From positions 771,236-835,235 of the forward strand of contig JAGYXB010002029.1 of assembly GCA_022495005.1 (NCBI GenBank): a stretch of DNA of 64,000 nt. Reading direction: 5' to 3'. This DNA is from Rhyacophila brunnea (lineage: Eukaryota; Arthropoda; Insecta; Trichoptera; Rhyacophilidae). The first letter of the stretch is position 1. Each line of letters opens with the position of its first letter. The notes under the pieces were generated by a model that was given only the letters and a program-made list of their open reading frames with translations, had not been told where the DNA came from and made no database searches. Made by a program: the position numbers and the translations under genes. Below are positions 10,401 through 21,015 of the stretch, piece by piece.

Positions 10401-12073
10401 GGCACGTCATCAAGAGCACACATATCGTCTGATGGTCGAAAAGGAAGAATTTAGGGTACATATCTTTGAGGTGTATAATACATTCTATGTACCATGGCAA
10501 ATGTTTCGCAATTACTACAAAATCTAGTCAATTGCAAACTTTAATTAAAATAATATATTGTTATATATACGTAACACTTTAATTACATGTGTGCGTGTTG
10601 ACAAAATAATAATTTGAAAATAAGACGTACCTACCCATGGATATATTCTCACGTACTTAAATAGGGCTGTATTCTCAATTTTAAAACGACGATGTTTACA
10701 ATAATAGTTTTAGGTTATTAGTATGTTGTGTATTAACTGAACGTGATCATGAAATGTGAATTCCCAGGATGAGAATTCTTCATTATTGATCGTTAAACGA
10801 CACCCGGGCGGTTAAGCTTACATATTTGTGCAATTACTTCTTTTGGCAGCTTTTTCCTTGCGTACTTTTTTTCCTATTTATGCATCGTGTGATATCACAA
10901 TGTGAAGTTCTCAAGTAACTTCGTCAGTCGTAAATAATGAAATTCGGACATTTCGTTTATTTTGATGGAGTTATTGTATAATATTATTTCGCCTCTGATT
11001 TGCGAAGATTTCCACGAAATCGTCTTTTCATCAGCAATAATGCCTAATTGGTAAAATAATAAGTATTGACTCGATGCCCTTGCTGGCCATTTCAGTAATT
11101 CTCCTCGAACTCATTTGGCAGAAGTAAGGTAAAGTTTTTCATGCCATATCTAATAAGTATTTATATTCCCATTGGTAACCGGTAGGTACCTATTGATAAT
11201 TATTGATTATTTTACATAGGTAAAGTTAATGTGTATATTTAGTGTTTTTTTTGTATATTATAATAAATCTATTTGAATTATGGAGTTGTCGAGTAACGAT
11301 ACACAATTAAAAATTGTATCGTAGAACCACGTAATTTTAAATAATAACATTATTGAAGAAAAATAGCCTCGCAGGCGACTTTTTTTTACTATTAGAGAGA
11401 ATTTTATTTGTGATGTGTGTTTATATCACTTATCTGGTCGACTCGCCACGCCGGGCCCTTGCTGAGCCCGGGCCCCCAGGCTAGAGCCCTGTCAACCCCC
11501 CCTTTGTGGGGGCCATGATGACAATACATGTATACGTATCGTCACTCACAATCGATAAATAAAATTATAGGATCTTCACACCAATACAGTGACAAAATGG
11601 AAAGGCTACACGATTTAAATTTCATACATTCATTCGCCTGAAAGTAGTGTATAATAATATTGTATGTGGTCGACACATAATATGCGGTATTTCGAGGTAG
11701 ACATGAGTAATCTTTCCACCCCCTCTCACTACATGCGAATCTCATATGTGTAAGTAGGTGCGCTGTGTGTCAAAGAAAGAACCACAATATATGAACATAC
11801 GTCTGCTTTTCTACAAGATTTTACTCAGAATATATAAAAAAGCATAGGTAGGTAGGTTGTGTAAATACTTGACATTTTGAATGTCTCGACTTTCACTAAT
11901 GTCATGAAATATTGTTTATTGCGAGAGTTTATCCTTACTGATTGTACTGTCAAAATATATCCGTGGTTTTTAAGCGCAGGACCAGGAAACTATTTCGTGT
12001 GCAAAAATGATATTTCTCATTATAGGTACGACATTCAAACTTTAATAATTATTACCCGAATCTCTTATCATTA
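10400..12073. other. AT-rich stretch without genes
   Basis: No gene or clear repeat is recognised apart from a small GC-rich islet at 11433-11513, which contains GCCGGGCCC, a short inverted repeat and a C7 run. An open frame at 11542-11745 (minus) has no recognisable content. Confidence 0.3.
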
Positions 12074-13283
12074 GGCGGCCATAGACGGACAGTTTTCGTA
12101 GCAGTTTGAACATGGCACAGACAATAACTGTTCAATAACTGTACGTTAGTGGACACACCACAGATCAGTTTAACTACCCCATTTAAATCTGTCGAACTGT
12201 CAACAGACGTGCCCATATACGTACAGTTATTGTCCGTGGCAGAGCAAGTGTCAAAAACTATGGAGGTTATGTTCGCGAAGATAATACACAGGGGTATTGT
12301 TTAAATTAGTTTTAGGTAGGGACTTGAACGATAATACACGAATAATTTAACTTTGAATTTATTATGGTTATAATTGTTTTTATTAGAAACAAATTGACAT
12401 AAATACACACCTATGACGTTGGTAAAATAAATCATGATTTCGCTAGTGGATTGTGTATTTTATCGATTCACCGAAACAATATTATACACATTCGTGTAAA
12501 TATAAAATATAATCTTTTCTTTTGAATAAATTATTCCCTTTAATGGACAGTATTAATTAAGTAAGAAAACGGTAATATTTATAAAGGTATTGATTTTATA
12601 TACAATAAGCCACAAAATTATATTTACATCAATCATCAGTATAATAATTAATTACTATGATATTATTAAAATATATACTTAAATTTTATTTAGATTTAGC
12701 GACATTGTCATTCACAATTAGGTATATTAATTTATGTTGTGAACGTCTTAAATTAATAATTTGTAATATTCACTACATACAATAAATAAAATTTGAATAC
12801 TGAGTTATTAGTCTATATTTTCACAATAACTTAATATTTATAATGCTCTCTAAAATTTTAACATTTATATTATATTGTATAAAATAATATGTTTACATAA
12901 ATAACTATTACTTTGTTTTACTCTCGTAAAAATAAATAAAATATAATATTTGCGATCTCCGCGTACATAATATTATTATATTTTTAATAATAAATGAATT
13001 TGTATTTTATAACAAGCAACACCAGCCGTAGTTGTATCGCGCGGTATATTCTACTTTACGTTACCGACATCTAATGTCACTCGAGAACTTTCGGCTAGTT
13101 GAAATTCCAACAGTTTTACAAAAACACGGGAGTGGGGGGTCGCTGGCAGTTTGAACATGGCACACATCTGAAAGGTCGAAAAGTGTCCGTCTATGGGCGC
13201 AGCAGATTATCTACCAAAGATAACTGTATGGTTATTAACTGGCATGTTCAACCTGTTACGAGAACTGTCCGTCTGTGGCCGGC
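12074..13283. mobile_element. TIR element of 1.2 kb (GGCCAYAGACGGACAG ends)
   Basis: 12074-12113 and 13244-13283 are inverted repeats: GCGGCCATAGACGGACAGTT against GCCGGCCACAGACGGACAGT read in reverse, continuing as CGTARCAGKTTGAACATG. The inner left part (GCAGTTTGAACATGGCACA) recurs as a direct repeat at 13146-13164, followed by CCGTCTATGGGC, so the ends carry extra terminal-like blocks. 12130-12260 contains a further inverted pair (CAATAACTGTACGT / ACGTACAGTTATTG). The interior (12300-13080) is very AT-rich and non-coding. No clear target duplication was found, so the superfamily is open. Confidence 0.7.
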
Positions 13284-13289
13284 AATTCG

Positions 13290-13521
13290 CACCCACGATG
13301 GCCGAGCGGCAACATGTCGGATTATAAAGTGGTAGGTCTCGGTTTTCAATCCCGGATCTGGCAAATTCACATTTTTTTTCAATGTAGGGTTAGACCCAGA
13401 GGATGCGACCTAATAGGTTGAGCAAGTGGTTAACATCAATTTATCGTAAAAATAAAGACAACTGTTAATACAGCCTCCAATGTGTGGATGCTTATAAAAT
13501 TTGCTCCGCTTGGGATCAAAT
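13290..13521 (+). repeat. tRNA-derived SINE, copy 1
   Basis: It begins CACCCACGATGGCCGAGCGGC (tRNA-like head with A box), then a degraded B box (GGTTTTCAATCCCGG). It continues with the family body: CTGGCAAATTCACA, GACCTAATAGGTTGAGCAAGTGG and AACATCAATTTATCGTAAAA. The body matches copies at 22894-23078 and 40271-40495 (reverse). It starts directly beside the TIR element that ends at 13283. Confidence 0.8.
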
Positions 13522-13800
13522 AATATGGTGATTTATGCTTTTACGCATGCGGCCCAAAATGACATTTAGTCTTTTCCCTTTTACACAACGCGGCCCGTGA
13601 ACAAGTCGAAAATGGATAATTTGCCCAAATGAGTAATGTTGTGCACCACTGGTTTAGATTGAAAGAATCCAAAAATCTTAGCAACACGGTAGGTATGACT
13701 ACTCGAATGAAGCTGGCTGCCTCCATGGTTTCACTGCATATTGAATAGAAAGATATATTATACCTATACCTCACTGCGGTAAATGCATCCAAAGTAAATT
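13522..13800. mobile_element. Possible hAT fragment
   Basis: GCGGCCC occurs twice (13550, 13591), and GTTGTGCACCACTG ends at about 13653. Both resemble the termini and 'cggcccg' words of hAT elements of the kind beginning at 56635. No paired end or target duplication was found. Confidence 0.25.
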
Positions 13801-13949
13801 ACCATTTCTCTCCTAAGCGAATAATGGGTTTCAACAGGGTGAAACTTACCGATTCATTATTACGAGGAATAGTTGTAAACCTTTCGCTCAATCCATTTTG
13901 GTCCTTGCACAGGATTAACCGCACATTAAAAACATGTTTTTTTGCGCAG

Positions 13950-14022
13950 CAGCACGATCGAACCCGTGACCTACGGGTTTCATTGACGGCCGCTCTATCG
14001 ACTCAGCTACCGTGGGTATCTA
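13950..14022 (-). repeat. tRNA-like SINE head
   Basis: Read on the minus strand, TAGCTGAGTCGATAGAGC is a good A box and CGGGTTCGATCG a good B box, 35 to 40 bases apart. The would-be acceptor ends do not pair, so this is a SINE or tRNA relic and not a working tRNA. Confidence 0.55.
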
Positions 14023-14214
14023 TCGGTGGGTATATTATATTAAGTAGGTAGTTGAAAAAATAATAAAGATACACTAATTCGCGTTAAGAGCGTACATTAG
14101 TGAAACAGCAAATAATTTTCAACACTGTGTGGAACGAAATTTCGGCCGCGTTGAGGCGCGTTGCCATTCAGAGAGGATAGTCGACCTGTTCGAACGTCAA
14201 TTTCTTTTGAGATG

Positions 14215-14460
14215 GAGTCAGATGAATATATTCTTAAATCGTGTAAAGATGACTTAAAAACGTTACGCATGTACTTGAAAAAGGAAACATGTCAATGAAT
14301 ATACTATTATTATTACGAATATAATAATAAACATAACATAAAAAGGACGCATGTTGAATTTTTATGACAAATTATATTTAGTTCGGTTCGCGCCATTTGC
14401 ACCCGCGACCCGCAATCCGCGCATCGCCTAGTCACGATCTTTTTCAGACCATGCCTCAGC
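14215..14460 (+). repeat. Dispersed repeat shared with 23265-23510
   Basis: Words such as TTCTTAAATCGTGTAAAGATG, CAATGAATATA, TAAACATAACAT, GGACGCATGTTGA, TTTTTATGACAAA and TAGTCACGATC occur in the same order in both places on the + strand. The 23-kb copy ends in GGTTGAAAAATACTG, a hAT-like terminus, so this is probably the inside of a non-autonomous hAT element. Confidence 0.65.
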
Positions 14461-14629
14461 TGAGGTATAGCCTTAATGTCTTTGACTTATTTTGCTTGCA
14501 TGTCCACAGTAATACTGATATTTTGTATGTAAGACAGTGTCCATCATTACCAATACTATGATGATGCATAAGGGGTACTAGAATGAGTCCCCATTTTACC
14601 ACAGATTCAACATACATAACGATTGCATA

Positions 14630-15020
14630 AAGGAAAAAAGCGTAACCCTCAATTTTTTTTTCAAAATTGGTTTTATTGCACAATAAGTTCGTCCACGACT
14701 AAATACACAAAGTGTCCAAAGGATGTCAGCTGCAAAAAATGCTGATTTATTATGTAAATTTAGCTATTTGAAAAAAAAGAAGGAAATGTCGTGGGAAAAA
14801 CGACTTAACCAATCTTGGTTGATAATATCAGATTAGGAATATCAAAACCAATTATTTTTTATATTTAATTTTATTAATTATTGTCATCCACTTCAAAGTT
14901 ACGTCTACTTTGTATTTTAACATTCACCGAAAACCATAACAAAAACATTTTTGTGCCTCCTGTAAAACTTGATTTGTGTGGATTACACCCTTTTCCATTC
15001 TAAAGTCGATATTGTATGCC
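14630..15020 (-). mobile_element. MITE of the 'AGGGTTACGC' family, copy 1
   Basis: Both ends carry inverted versions of AAGGAAAAAAGCGTAACCC (left, 14631-14650; right, reversed and decayed, about 14985-15003). Read on the minus strand, the interior (AGGAGGCACAAAAA, GTTTTTGTTATGGTTTTCGGT, CCTAATCTGAT, TTCCTTCTTTTTTTT) aligns with 19390-19665. No coding content is visible. Confidence 0.65.
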
Positions 15021-15180
15021 TTCTCCGAAGAAGTTTCAGTCATACGCCAGGCTGAACCGGAGGATGTTGCGTGGATGCCGTATCTGTTCTACTGTGACTT
15101 TTTATATGAATAGTTTTTTGGTATTAATGTTTTCTTTTTATTTTTACCAATATTCTATTATATAGCATCCAACATTATAA

Positions 15181-15206
15181 TTCAATTCAATTCAATTCAA
15201 TTCAAT
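15181..15206 (-). repeat. (TTCAA)n tail of the LINE
   Basis: Five perfect or near-perfect units of TTCAA (TTGAA on the minus strand) lie directly at the 3' end of the LINE. Confidence 0.9.
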
Positions 15207-15416
15207 TTAAATTTATTTTACATATTGTGGACATTACAAATTATAAGTTTAAGACGTTCACAACATGACATTTAGAAACAAATAAATATTATTAAAAAAG
15301 TATTATGTAATATTGTAATTATGCAATATTAAGTTATTCTATAGTATAAATGTGTAAATACAAAAAATATGAAGTATATAGGTACAAGGAAGTACACCGG
15401 ATGAGTTAAGCAGACC

Positions 15417-15872
15417 CTATTTTAAGAATTTATAAAATAACGTCCACCTATACTCATTCTCACGTAGATGGAATATATCAACATCCGAAGCAATTTGGTT
15501 GAACAGAGTTATTGCTCTACCAATTGGCATCACCAATGGCAGGTTAGTTCTGCTCCTCGGGAGAACAAACAACTGATGCTCCCGATTTCTAAGATAGTTA
15601 TCAGGGACACACAAGTCAATATTACCAAGAATGGCAGAGTTCTCATTCACACCACGTATTAGTCGAAAAAAATACGTGGCCAAATATTGATATCTTCTAG
15701 CACTTAAACTACAGTATGTTAGCATACCTAAGAGAAAGTCAGTTGGATAAAGCCACGGATAGTATCCATATAACCTCAAATAAAGGAGTCTCAAAAATTT
15801 CTTTTGAACTCGCTCCACCATAAGGTCATATTTCAACTGATGCGGGGCCCAAACAATCGACCCACAAAACAC
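15417..15872 (-). CDS. Reverse-transcriptase C-terminal fragment of the LINE
   Basis: The product is about 151 residues. It begins within the motif GSIVWAPH, followed by ERVQKKFLRLLYLR, a YPTDFLLGML region, LSARRYQYLATYF and VPDNYLRNRE. From knowledge of jockey/CR1-like elements, this is the segment after the polymerase domain (SxVWxP, then IExVQxxFLR). The catalytic FADD box and the endonuclease are missing because of 5' truncation, so the fragment has no enzymatic role. The listed start is only the first Met codon after the truncation. A decayed second copy lies at 5150-5290. Confidence 0.8.
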   Translation of the reverse strand: MFCGSIVWAPHQLKYDLMVERVQKKFLRLLYLRLYGYYPWLYPTDFLLGMLTYCSLSARRYQYLATYFFRLIRGVNENSAILGNIDLCVPDNYLRNREHQLFVLPRSRTNLPLVMPIGRAITLFNQIASDVDIFHLRENEYRWTLFYKFLK

Positions 15873-15876
15873 TAAA

Positions 15877-18800
15877 TATACACATTAACTTTACCGCGCA
15901 CGCCGTACACGATTTGGAAAACTCTACTGTAGAGCGTCACACTGCCTTTATCTTTAGCGATAGGTAGGGGGGCCGCCAAAAATCCTAGCCTGGGGGTCCG
16001 CTTCAGGATGTAGGACCCATGATTGTCACTCACACAGTTTCACCGCGATTACTTGTGTGATTCTACTTTAGTTTCAGTATATAGTGATAATATTTATGAT
16101 ACCAATCCAAAATACCAATAGGTATATCATGCGAAACGACCTGGGGACAAATTCCAACTAGTCCCCACTCTGATAGTGTGTATACATTAAAAAAAATAGT
16201 TATCACAGAAATACTGTTCTGTGGGTAATTTTGTTATTGCGAGTCATATTTGCTCATCTTATAATCAGAAATACACATTAAAAAAGACCTCGAAGCTCTA
16301 CGTGGCATCAAAACTAGATAGCCACAGTACATTAGCCAAATTATGACAGGACAAAAGTACAATATTCCCCAAATCATCCATAAAAGATCAATGGAATATG
16401 TCGCAGAGGAAGATGCCGCATTTAGTTGTGTAAGAACATTAGTGATTGGTACGAGCGCAGCTCTCCGGGTAGCAGGTGACAAAGTAACGATCGGCCTGAC
16501 GTTGGTCGATCTCCGATTGTCGATGACAGAATTAGAAAGATAATTGTATACCATTGTGGTCTCTCGTACCACAGGGCCATTGGACTTGAGGAAAATATAA
16601 AAAGCGTAAGTATACATTCATTGTAATATAATATGGCTTCATTGAGATTTTGAAGACATTCAAATTAACCATTACCTCGGGACCTCGTCGTATCATTTGA
16701 TTCGTAATGCATCACTCGCGGGTATACCGCAGGAGTGAAAGAAAGAGAAGATGTGAATCCCTGTTTTTTAAACTGAGGCGTAGTTCCACTTTCCGTCGCG
16801 CAGTAATCTTTTTGCAAACCAGGATATTAGTTTGACGATTAGTGTAATGGGTGCCTAAAAGAAGACCTAAACACGACAAACGGGGAAGTATTACTTTTTG
16901 ATGGTGAAAGACGAATGTTGTTTAATTTGTAACGTCTTCGTGTTCTCAGCCGAATAATATGATAACGTTTGTTCAAGTTCAAGAATGACAATGAAGTGTA
17001 TGTTAGATTACAGGATTGTAGATCACAGCCTACTAAGTTGGACATGCCTGGTGTAGAAGTCAGTCGGAGAAAAGTCAGATATAGTTCAGATCAAACCTCC
17101 TTTTGAGATGCAAAGCTATCTGCAAGAGGAAGTACGTTCATTTTACCATATTGTTTTCAGTAGATACTTACTTCTTGAAACTAATCGTAGAATTTGCGTT
17201 TGGCAGATATATGTTATTTCACCTTCGTCGACCATACATGCCTTGCGGGGGCGAAAGCGGACGGGGGCAACAATGACGGATGGGTGTCGCGAAACGAATA
17301 ATACTCAACGGGCTAGCGGGGAGGCGAGGGCAAAGTTCAAACGGGGTTTGGGTGGAGGGGCACCTGTCAAGTCGGCCTGTTTGGCATTAGGGGGTCCAGG
17401 TGCTGATAACTGTCGGCACTACTTCAAAATTGATTAAATTATAAGTACCTATATGTAGATCCGTGCATGGATCCATATTATACACTTGCCATTTAAATTA
17501 ATAAGTCAACGTACTATTTCTCACGTACTTACGTATCATTTTTAACCATCATTATGGGGTTACAATCAGTAGGTAATATCCCATTTTATCAATTTAGCAA
17601 CAAAATGGCCTACAATTTTGGGGTTATACCTACCTATTGAGTATGAAACGAATGAGGTTGTATTGAGAATCTTATGCGGGCCCAAACAGCGGCGATTTTC
17701 TTAGCCATCGGGCCGTCCGACCTGGTCACCACGAAGGCTCATTATATTGCATTTAAAATATTTGCTGCACCTTATTGCAGACGTGAAGATCTCTTCACAT
17801 AGTTTTGTTTGTCCGTATTGTTTTAGCTTTGTTTTTTTGTATCTTATAATATATCATTAAATTTATTTGTTAATTCTCCGTGCATATGTCTCTCGTGTGC
17901 ACTATTTATTAAATTAAGTCTCGGTTAACTCAGCCAAAGCACACTTGAGTGCTTGAGGACTTGGTCATCTACTTCTTAGACATTCTCGGTAGTAAAAAAA
18001 CAAAAGCAGGGCCTCGTGATACACTCGATTAAAAGTATGGTGCGGGGCGGTTGGGCTGGAGGGGTCCGTGTTTGTATTGACGCAGATGACGCGATCGATT
18101 CACAATAAGAAAAAAAGGTGTTCTCGAAACAGTTCACACTAGTCATAAAATTATTAAATTATAACAAGATTTATAAATATAGTCAGCATTTCTCAGAAAT
18201 TGAGTATGTAGGTATTAACCAACATCTTACAAAATCCCTGTAACTAACTTCAAACGGGCCTATCTATAACATAACCATTCATTTTATGCTACACCAAACA
18301 AAATAAAGATCTTATAATATTATGTTTCACTATTTAACACCTTCAGTTATAATTATTTTTAGTTACAGGATGTGATTCTAGGATGGATAGAGATGCATTG
18401 ATATTTTATTATGTAGATTCTTTGTAGATGGTTGGAATTTATTTTAATTTTTTTATCGTGGGTCCCTCAAAATCTGGTAATGCCTCGGGGATCCACGTCC
18501 ATGATCCCGCCAGTGGGCGCAGCGTTGCCTACCTCTGATTTATCCATTACCTACAAGAAAATTCTTTGACATGTAATATCATCACAATATCATAATCAGT
18601 TTCCCAAAATTCCCTACTACGTGTTTCAAGGACATTGGCAACTTTCTGACGTGTGTCATTGTTCGAGATGACAACGCTTAATATGTCAGCATAATTGGTA
18701 TTTTGAGCGCTATGACATTCAATCTCTCAGAATTATTTCAAATTTAATTTGGCCAACTTTTACCTTCCAACAACTTCCTTCTTTGTTAATCATGTATTTA

Positions 18801-18994
18801 TAACATAACGGTTCAACCAAATTCAGGAACGATAATTATGCTGCTATTTTGAAATATCCTGATAAAGAGTATTGGAAATTGGAATAGTCAGCCAATGATT
18901 ATTATCCTTTCCGTAGAGTGCGAGTACGAGTTTAAACAGTGTATAGTCCAGAAGAAACGGCGTGGCGAGGTGTGGGATTCGCAAGCTATAGCCT
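15877..18994. other. Mixed stretch with GC-rich islets, no proven gene
   Basis: 15960-16020 and 17238-17420 are G-rich islets (GGGGGGCCGCC, GGGGGCGAAAGCGGACGGGG). 17238-17420 is open in one + frame (ORF 17108-17437), but its content is low-complexity Gly/Arg/Thr. The frame at 16234-16617 (minus) is listed separately. Otherwise AT-rich with nothing I can name. Confidence 0.3.
16234..16617 (-). CDS. Unidentified 127-residue frame with one membrane segment
   Basis: This is one of the longer frames with non-repetitive composition. After a polar N-terminal half with clustered Arg residues (NRRSTNVRPIV, SPATRRAALVP) comes a strongly hydrophobic stretch at about residues 80-107 (LLWMIWGILYFCPVIIWLMY), then a basic tail (MPRRASRSF). 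That layout would suit a single-pass membrane protein. I recognise no family and see no splice sites or promoter. Base use is less AT-rich than the flanks. It could be a relic exon, a fragment of a mobile or viral protein, or chance. Confidence 0.2.
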   Translation of the reverse strand: MYTYAFYIFLKSNGPVVRETTMVYNYLSNSVIDNRRSTNVRPIVTLSPATRRAALVPITNVLTQLNAASSSATYSIDLLWMIWGILYFCPVIIWLMYCGYLVLMPRRASRSFLMCISDYKMSKYDSQ

Positions 18995-19372
18995 TACCAT
19001 TATATCTTGGCTATGAATGACATACCGGTGATCTACGCTCCGACCCTCGCTATAGGGAAACACCAGGGATGCGCGACGGTCGAGAGGGTGGCTCGAGACT
19101 AAAGAAAAACTTTACTTAAAATCACAACTTTATAACTTTTACCAATAAAAGACATCTCCCGGTTCTCTTCAAGAACCGAACTAAACTCTCACACATAAAA
19201 ACCGTTCATCTTGGTACAAAACAAAACTACACTACAGATCATTCACTACAGAAGAAGGGGACAACGTTTTAAATAAACCCTAGGTGCCCCATAACCTAGG
19301 AATATCCAAAGTCGCTATGCTCCGTAACACTGCATACAGCTCTAAAAAATCGTAACCAAGATATATGATGGT
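18995..19372. mobile_element. Small TIR element (possible MITE)
   Basis: ACCATTATATCTTGG (18996-19010) is inverted at 19356-19371 as CCAAGATATATGATGGT, with one 2-base indel. The inner parts share CTACGCTCCG/CTATGCTCCG. It directly abuts the MITE starting at 19390. The target duplication is unclear. Confidence 0.4.
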
Positions 19373-19389
19373 TCTAGTTGCTAATTATA

Positions 19390-19665
19390 TCACACGCAAA
19401 TCTAATTTTTCAGGAGGTACAAAAACGTTTTTGTTATGGTTTTCGGTCGAAGTTAAATTACAAAATAGACATAACCGTTAAATGCATGATAATTAATAAT
19501 TTGGTTTTTATATTTCTAATCTGATTTTAATTATTGAGTTAATGATGGATAAGACGTTTTCCCCACTTCACTTCCTTCTTCTTCTTTTTTTTTTTTAAAC
19601 CTATTTTGAAAAAGTGAGGGTTACGCCCTTTTTCCTTTCTAAAATCGATATCAGACAAATGCCCA
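19390..19665 (+). mobile_element. MITE of the 'AGGGTTACGC' family, copy 2
   Basis: From TTTTTCAGGAGGTACAAAAA through GTTATGGTTTTCGGTCG and TCTAATCTGATT to AAGTGAGGGTTACGCCC it follows copy 1 (14630-15020) in reverse orientation. The left terminus is missing or beyond recognition next to the small TIR element. Confidence 0.65.
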
Positions 19666-20637
19666 TCCTTCGTGTCTTTTATACATAACATCACATTGTT
19701 AAATATAGATATTTTCAATCAGACGCATATTAGCAGGGTGTAAGAGGCAGCATATAAACATACACTATATTATAGTACCTAGACCTCACCCAAAATACCC
19801 CGTACCAAACCCGGTCTTAATCGCAGATACCCCGAGGCGCAATAGATGACCATATTATAAGGGTCTGATATTTTTTTCGACCGGCGAATGCCTCGACTAC
19901 CCACTATATAGATTGCCAAGCACTCCAATGTGATTTTACTGGATTGTTTTTTTAGAAAAGCTCACGGGAAAAAACAAAGAAAAATTTAAATAAACGAAAA
20001 AAAGAAAAGCGGTTGAGAAAAACCACAGACATCAACACAAAATTACATTATCAGTTCTCACCAAAGAGGCAGCGATCAAGCCTCATTCTATGCCGACGCG
20101 TTTTCATTACTTTGGTAGGTGGCAGAAGAACGTATACAGGGAGGTCTTCAAGACATGCTGAACTATTTGGTCATGGGGTATATTGTGACTAGACATCTTC
20201 GATTGGCCAAACCAGACCGTGAATCAACTTGCCAACAAAACAATTCGCGGGACATCCCCTTGAAAGAAAAATGTTGCGTTCGCCTGTCCGGAGGTGTCGG
20301 CACGTCGACGGACAGTTTTCCGGAGGTGTCCCCCACGTGTGGTGGCGGCGAGTGTCCCGCGGGGGCGTCCGGGCGGGGGGACGCTATCTGTCAACCGGGG
20401 TCATAATATAAACTTTACCGCGGCGGGACCGATCGGCCGCAGACGGGGCGACGTCTGGCGAGAGAAAATGTCTTCTCATAGTGTGTACATGTGCTTATAC
20501 GTCATGTAGATGTGACCCGAGTCGGTATTATTTTTCAAATCATGTTTACATAATATGCGTTTTGCTATGGTCAAGAATATAAAAAGAATACATTCAAAAT
20601 ATAGTTTGATTAATCGTAGATACTCCAATATTTAGAG
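19666..20637. other. AT-rich stretch ending in a CpG-rich islet
   Basis: 20230-20465 is strongly CG-rich (CGGAGGTGTCGGCACGTCGACG, CCCGCGGGGGCGTCCGGGCGGGG). Three overlapping + frames cross it with unrelated low-complexity products, which is expected of GC-rich DNA lacking stops. It could be a promoter-type CpG islet; there is no gene evidence beside it. Confidence 0.3.
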
Positions 20638-21015
20638 CAGTGTTTTTTAAAACCTTTTTACTAAAGTGACACACTCGACCTCTGCCAAACTCCCCCGGTA
20701 GGTACACCAAGGCTCAAGCAATAATACCTATTTAGACAGGACAATCCATCTAATGAGCGGTATGCATCCATTCCTTCTCATTTTTTATTTGCAAAATCGA
20801 TAATTATTACGATTTACTCACAACAGATTTTAAGTTAAAAGTTTTCAGTAATACGTACACGTGTATGTAAAATCAATTACGCCTAGCTCGTTGCATACCT
20901 GCCGATCGTTTTATTGGTGTGTGTTGTAAGAAGCTTTGATATTATGTTATGCATAGGTAAAGTTTAAGAATATATTTCGGCACACTTTGAGGATATTCGC
21001 GGTTGAAAAATACTG
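20638..21015. mobile_element. hAT-like MITE with CAGTRTTTTTYAA ends
   Basis: Left end CAGTGTTTTTTAAAACC; right end in reverse CAGTATTTTTCAACCGCG. The flanking 8-mers ATTTAGAG and GTTTAAAA match at five positions, and the other three are all transitions. The inner ends share GACACACTC / GTGTGCC blocks. No coding content. Confidence 0.55.

Larger units (their letters stand above)
15181..15876 (-). mobile_element. 5'-truncated non-LTR retrotransposon (LINE)
   Basis: The minus strand reads, in order, the end of a reverse-transcriptase ORF (15872-15417), a 210-base 3' untranslated region and a (TTGAA)n tail (15181-15206). Such repeat tails at the 3' end are normal for several LINE clades. The 5' end is cut within the coding region, as is usual for LINE insertions. 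The frame is unbroken to its stop, so this copy looks fairly young. Confidence 0.85.

Noticed and set aside
13950..14022. A functional tRNA gene
   Set aside because: A and B boxes are present, but the acceptor ends do not pair and the sequence continues as a repeat; it is a SINE head.
20119..20509. Three overlapping + frames of 60-95 residues
   Set aside because: They overlap in different frames across a CpG-rich islet and give unrelated low-complexity products; none has a family motif.
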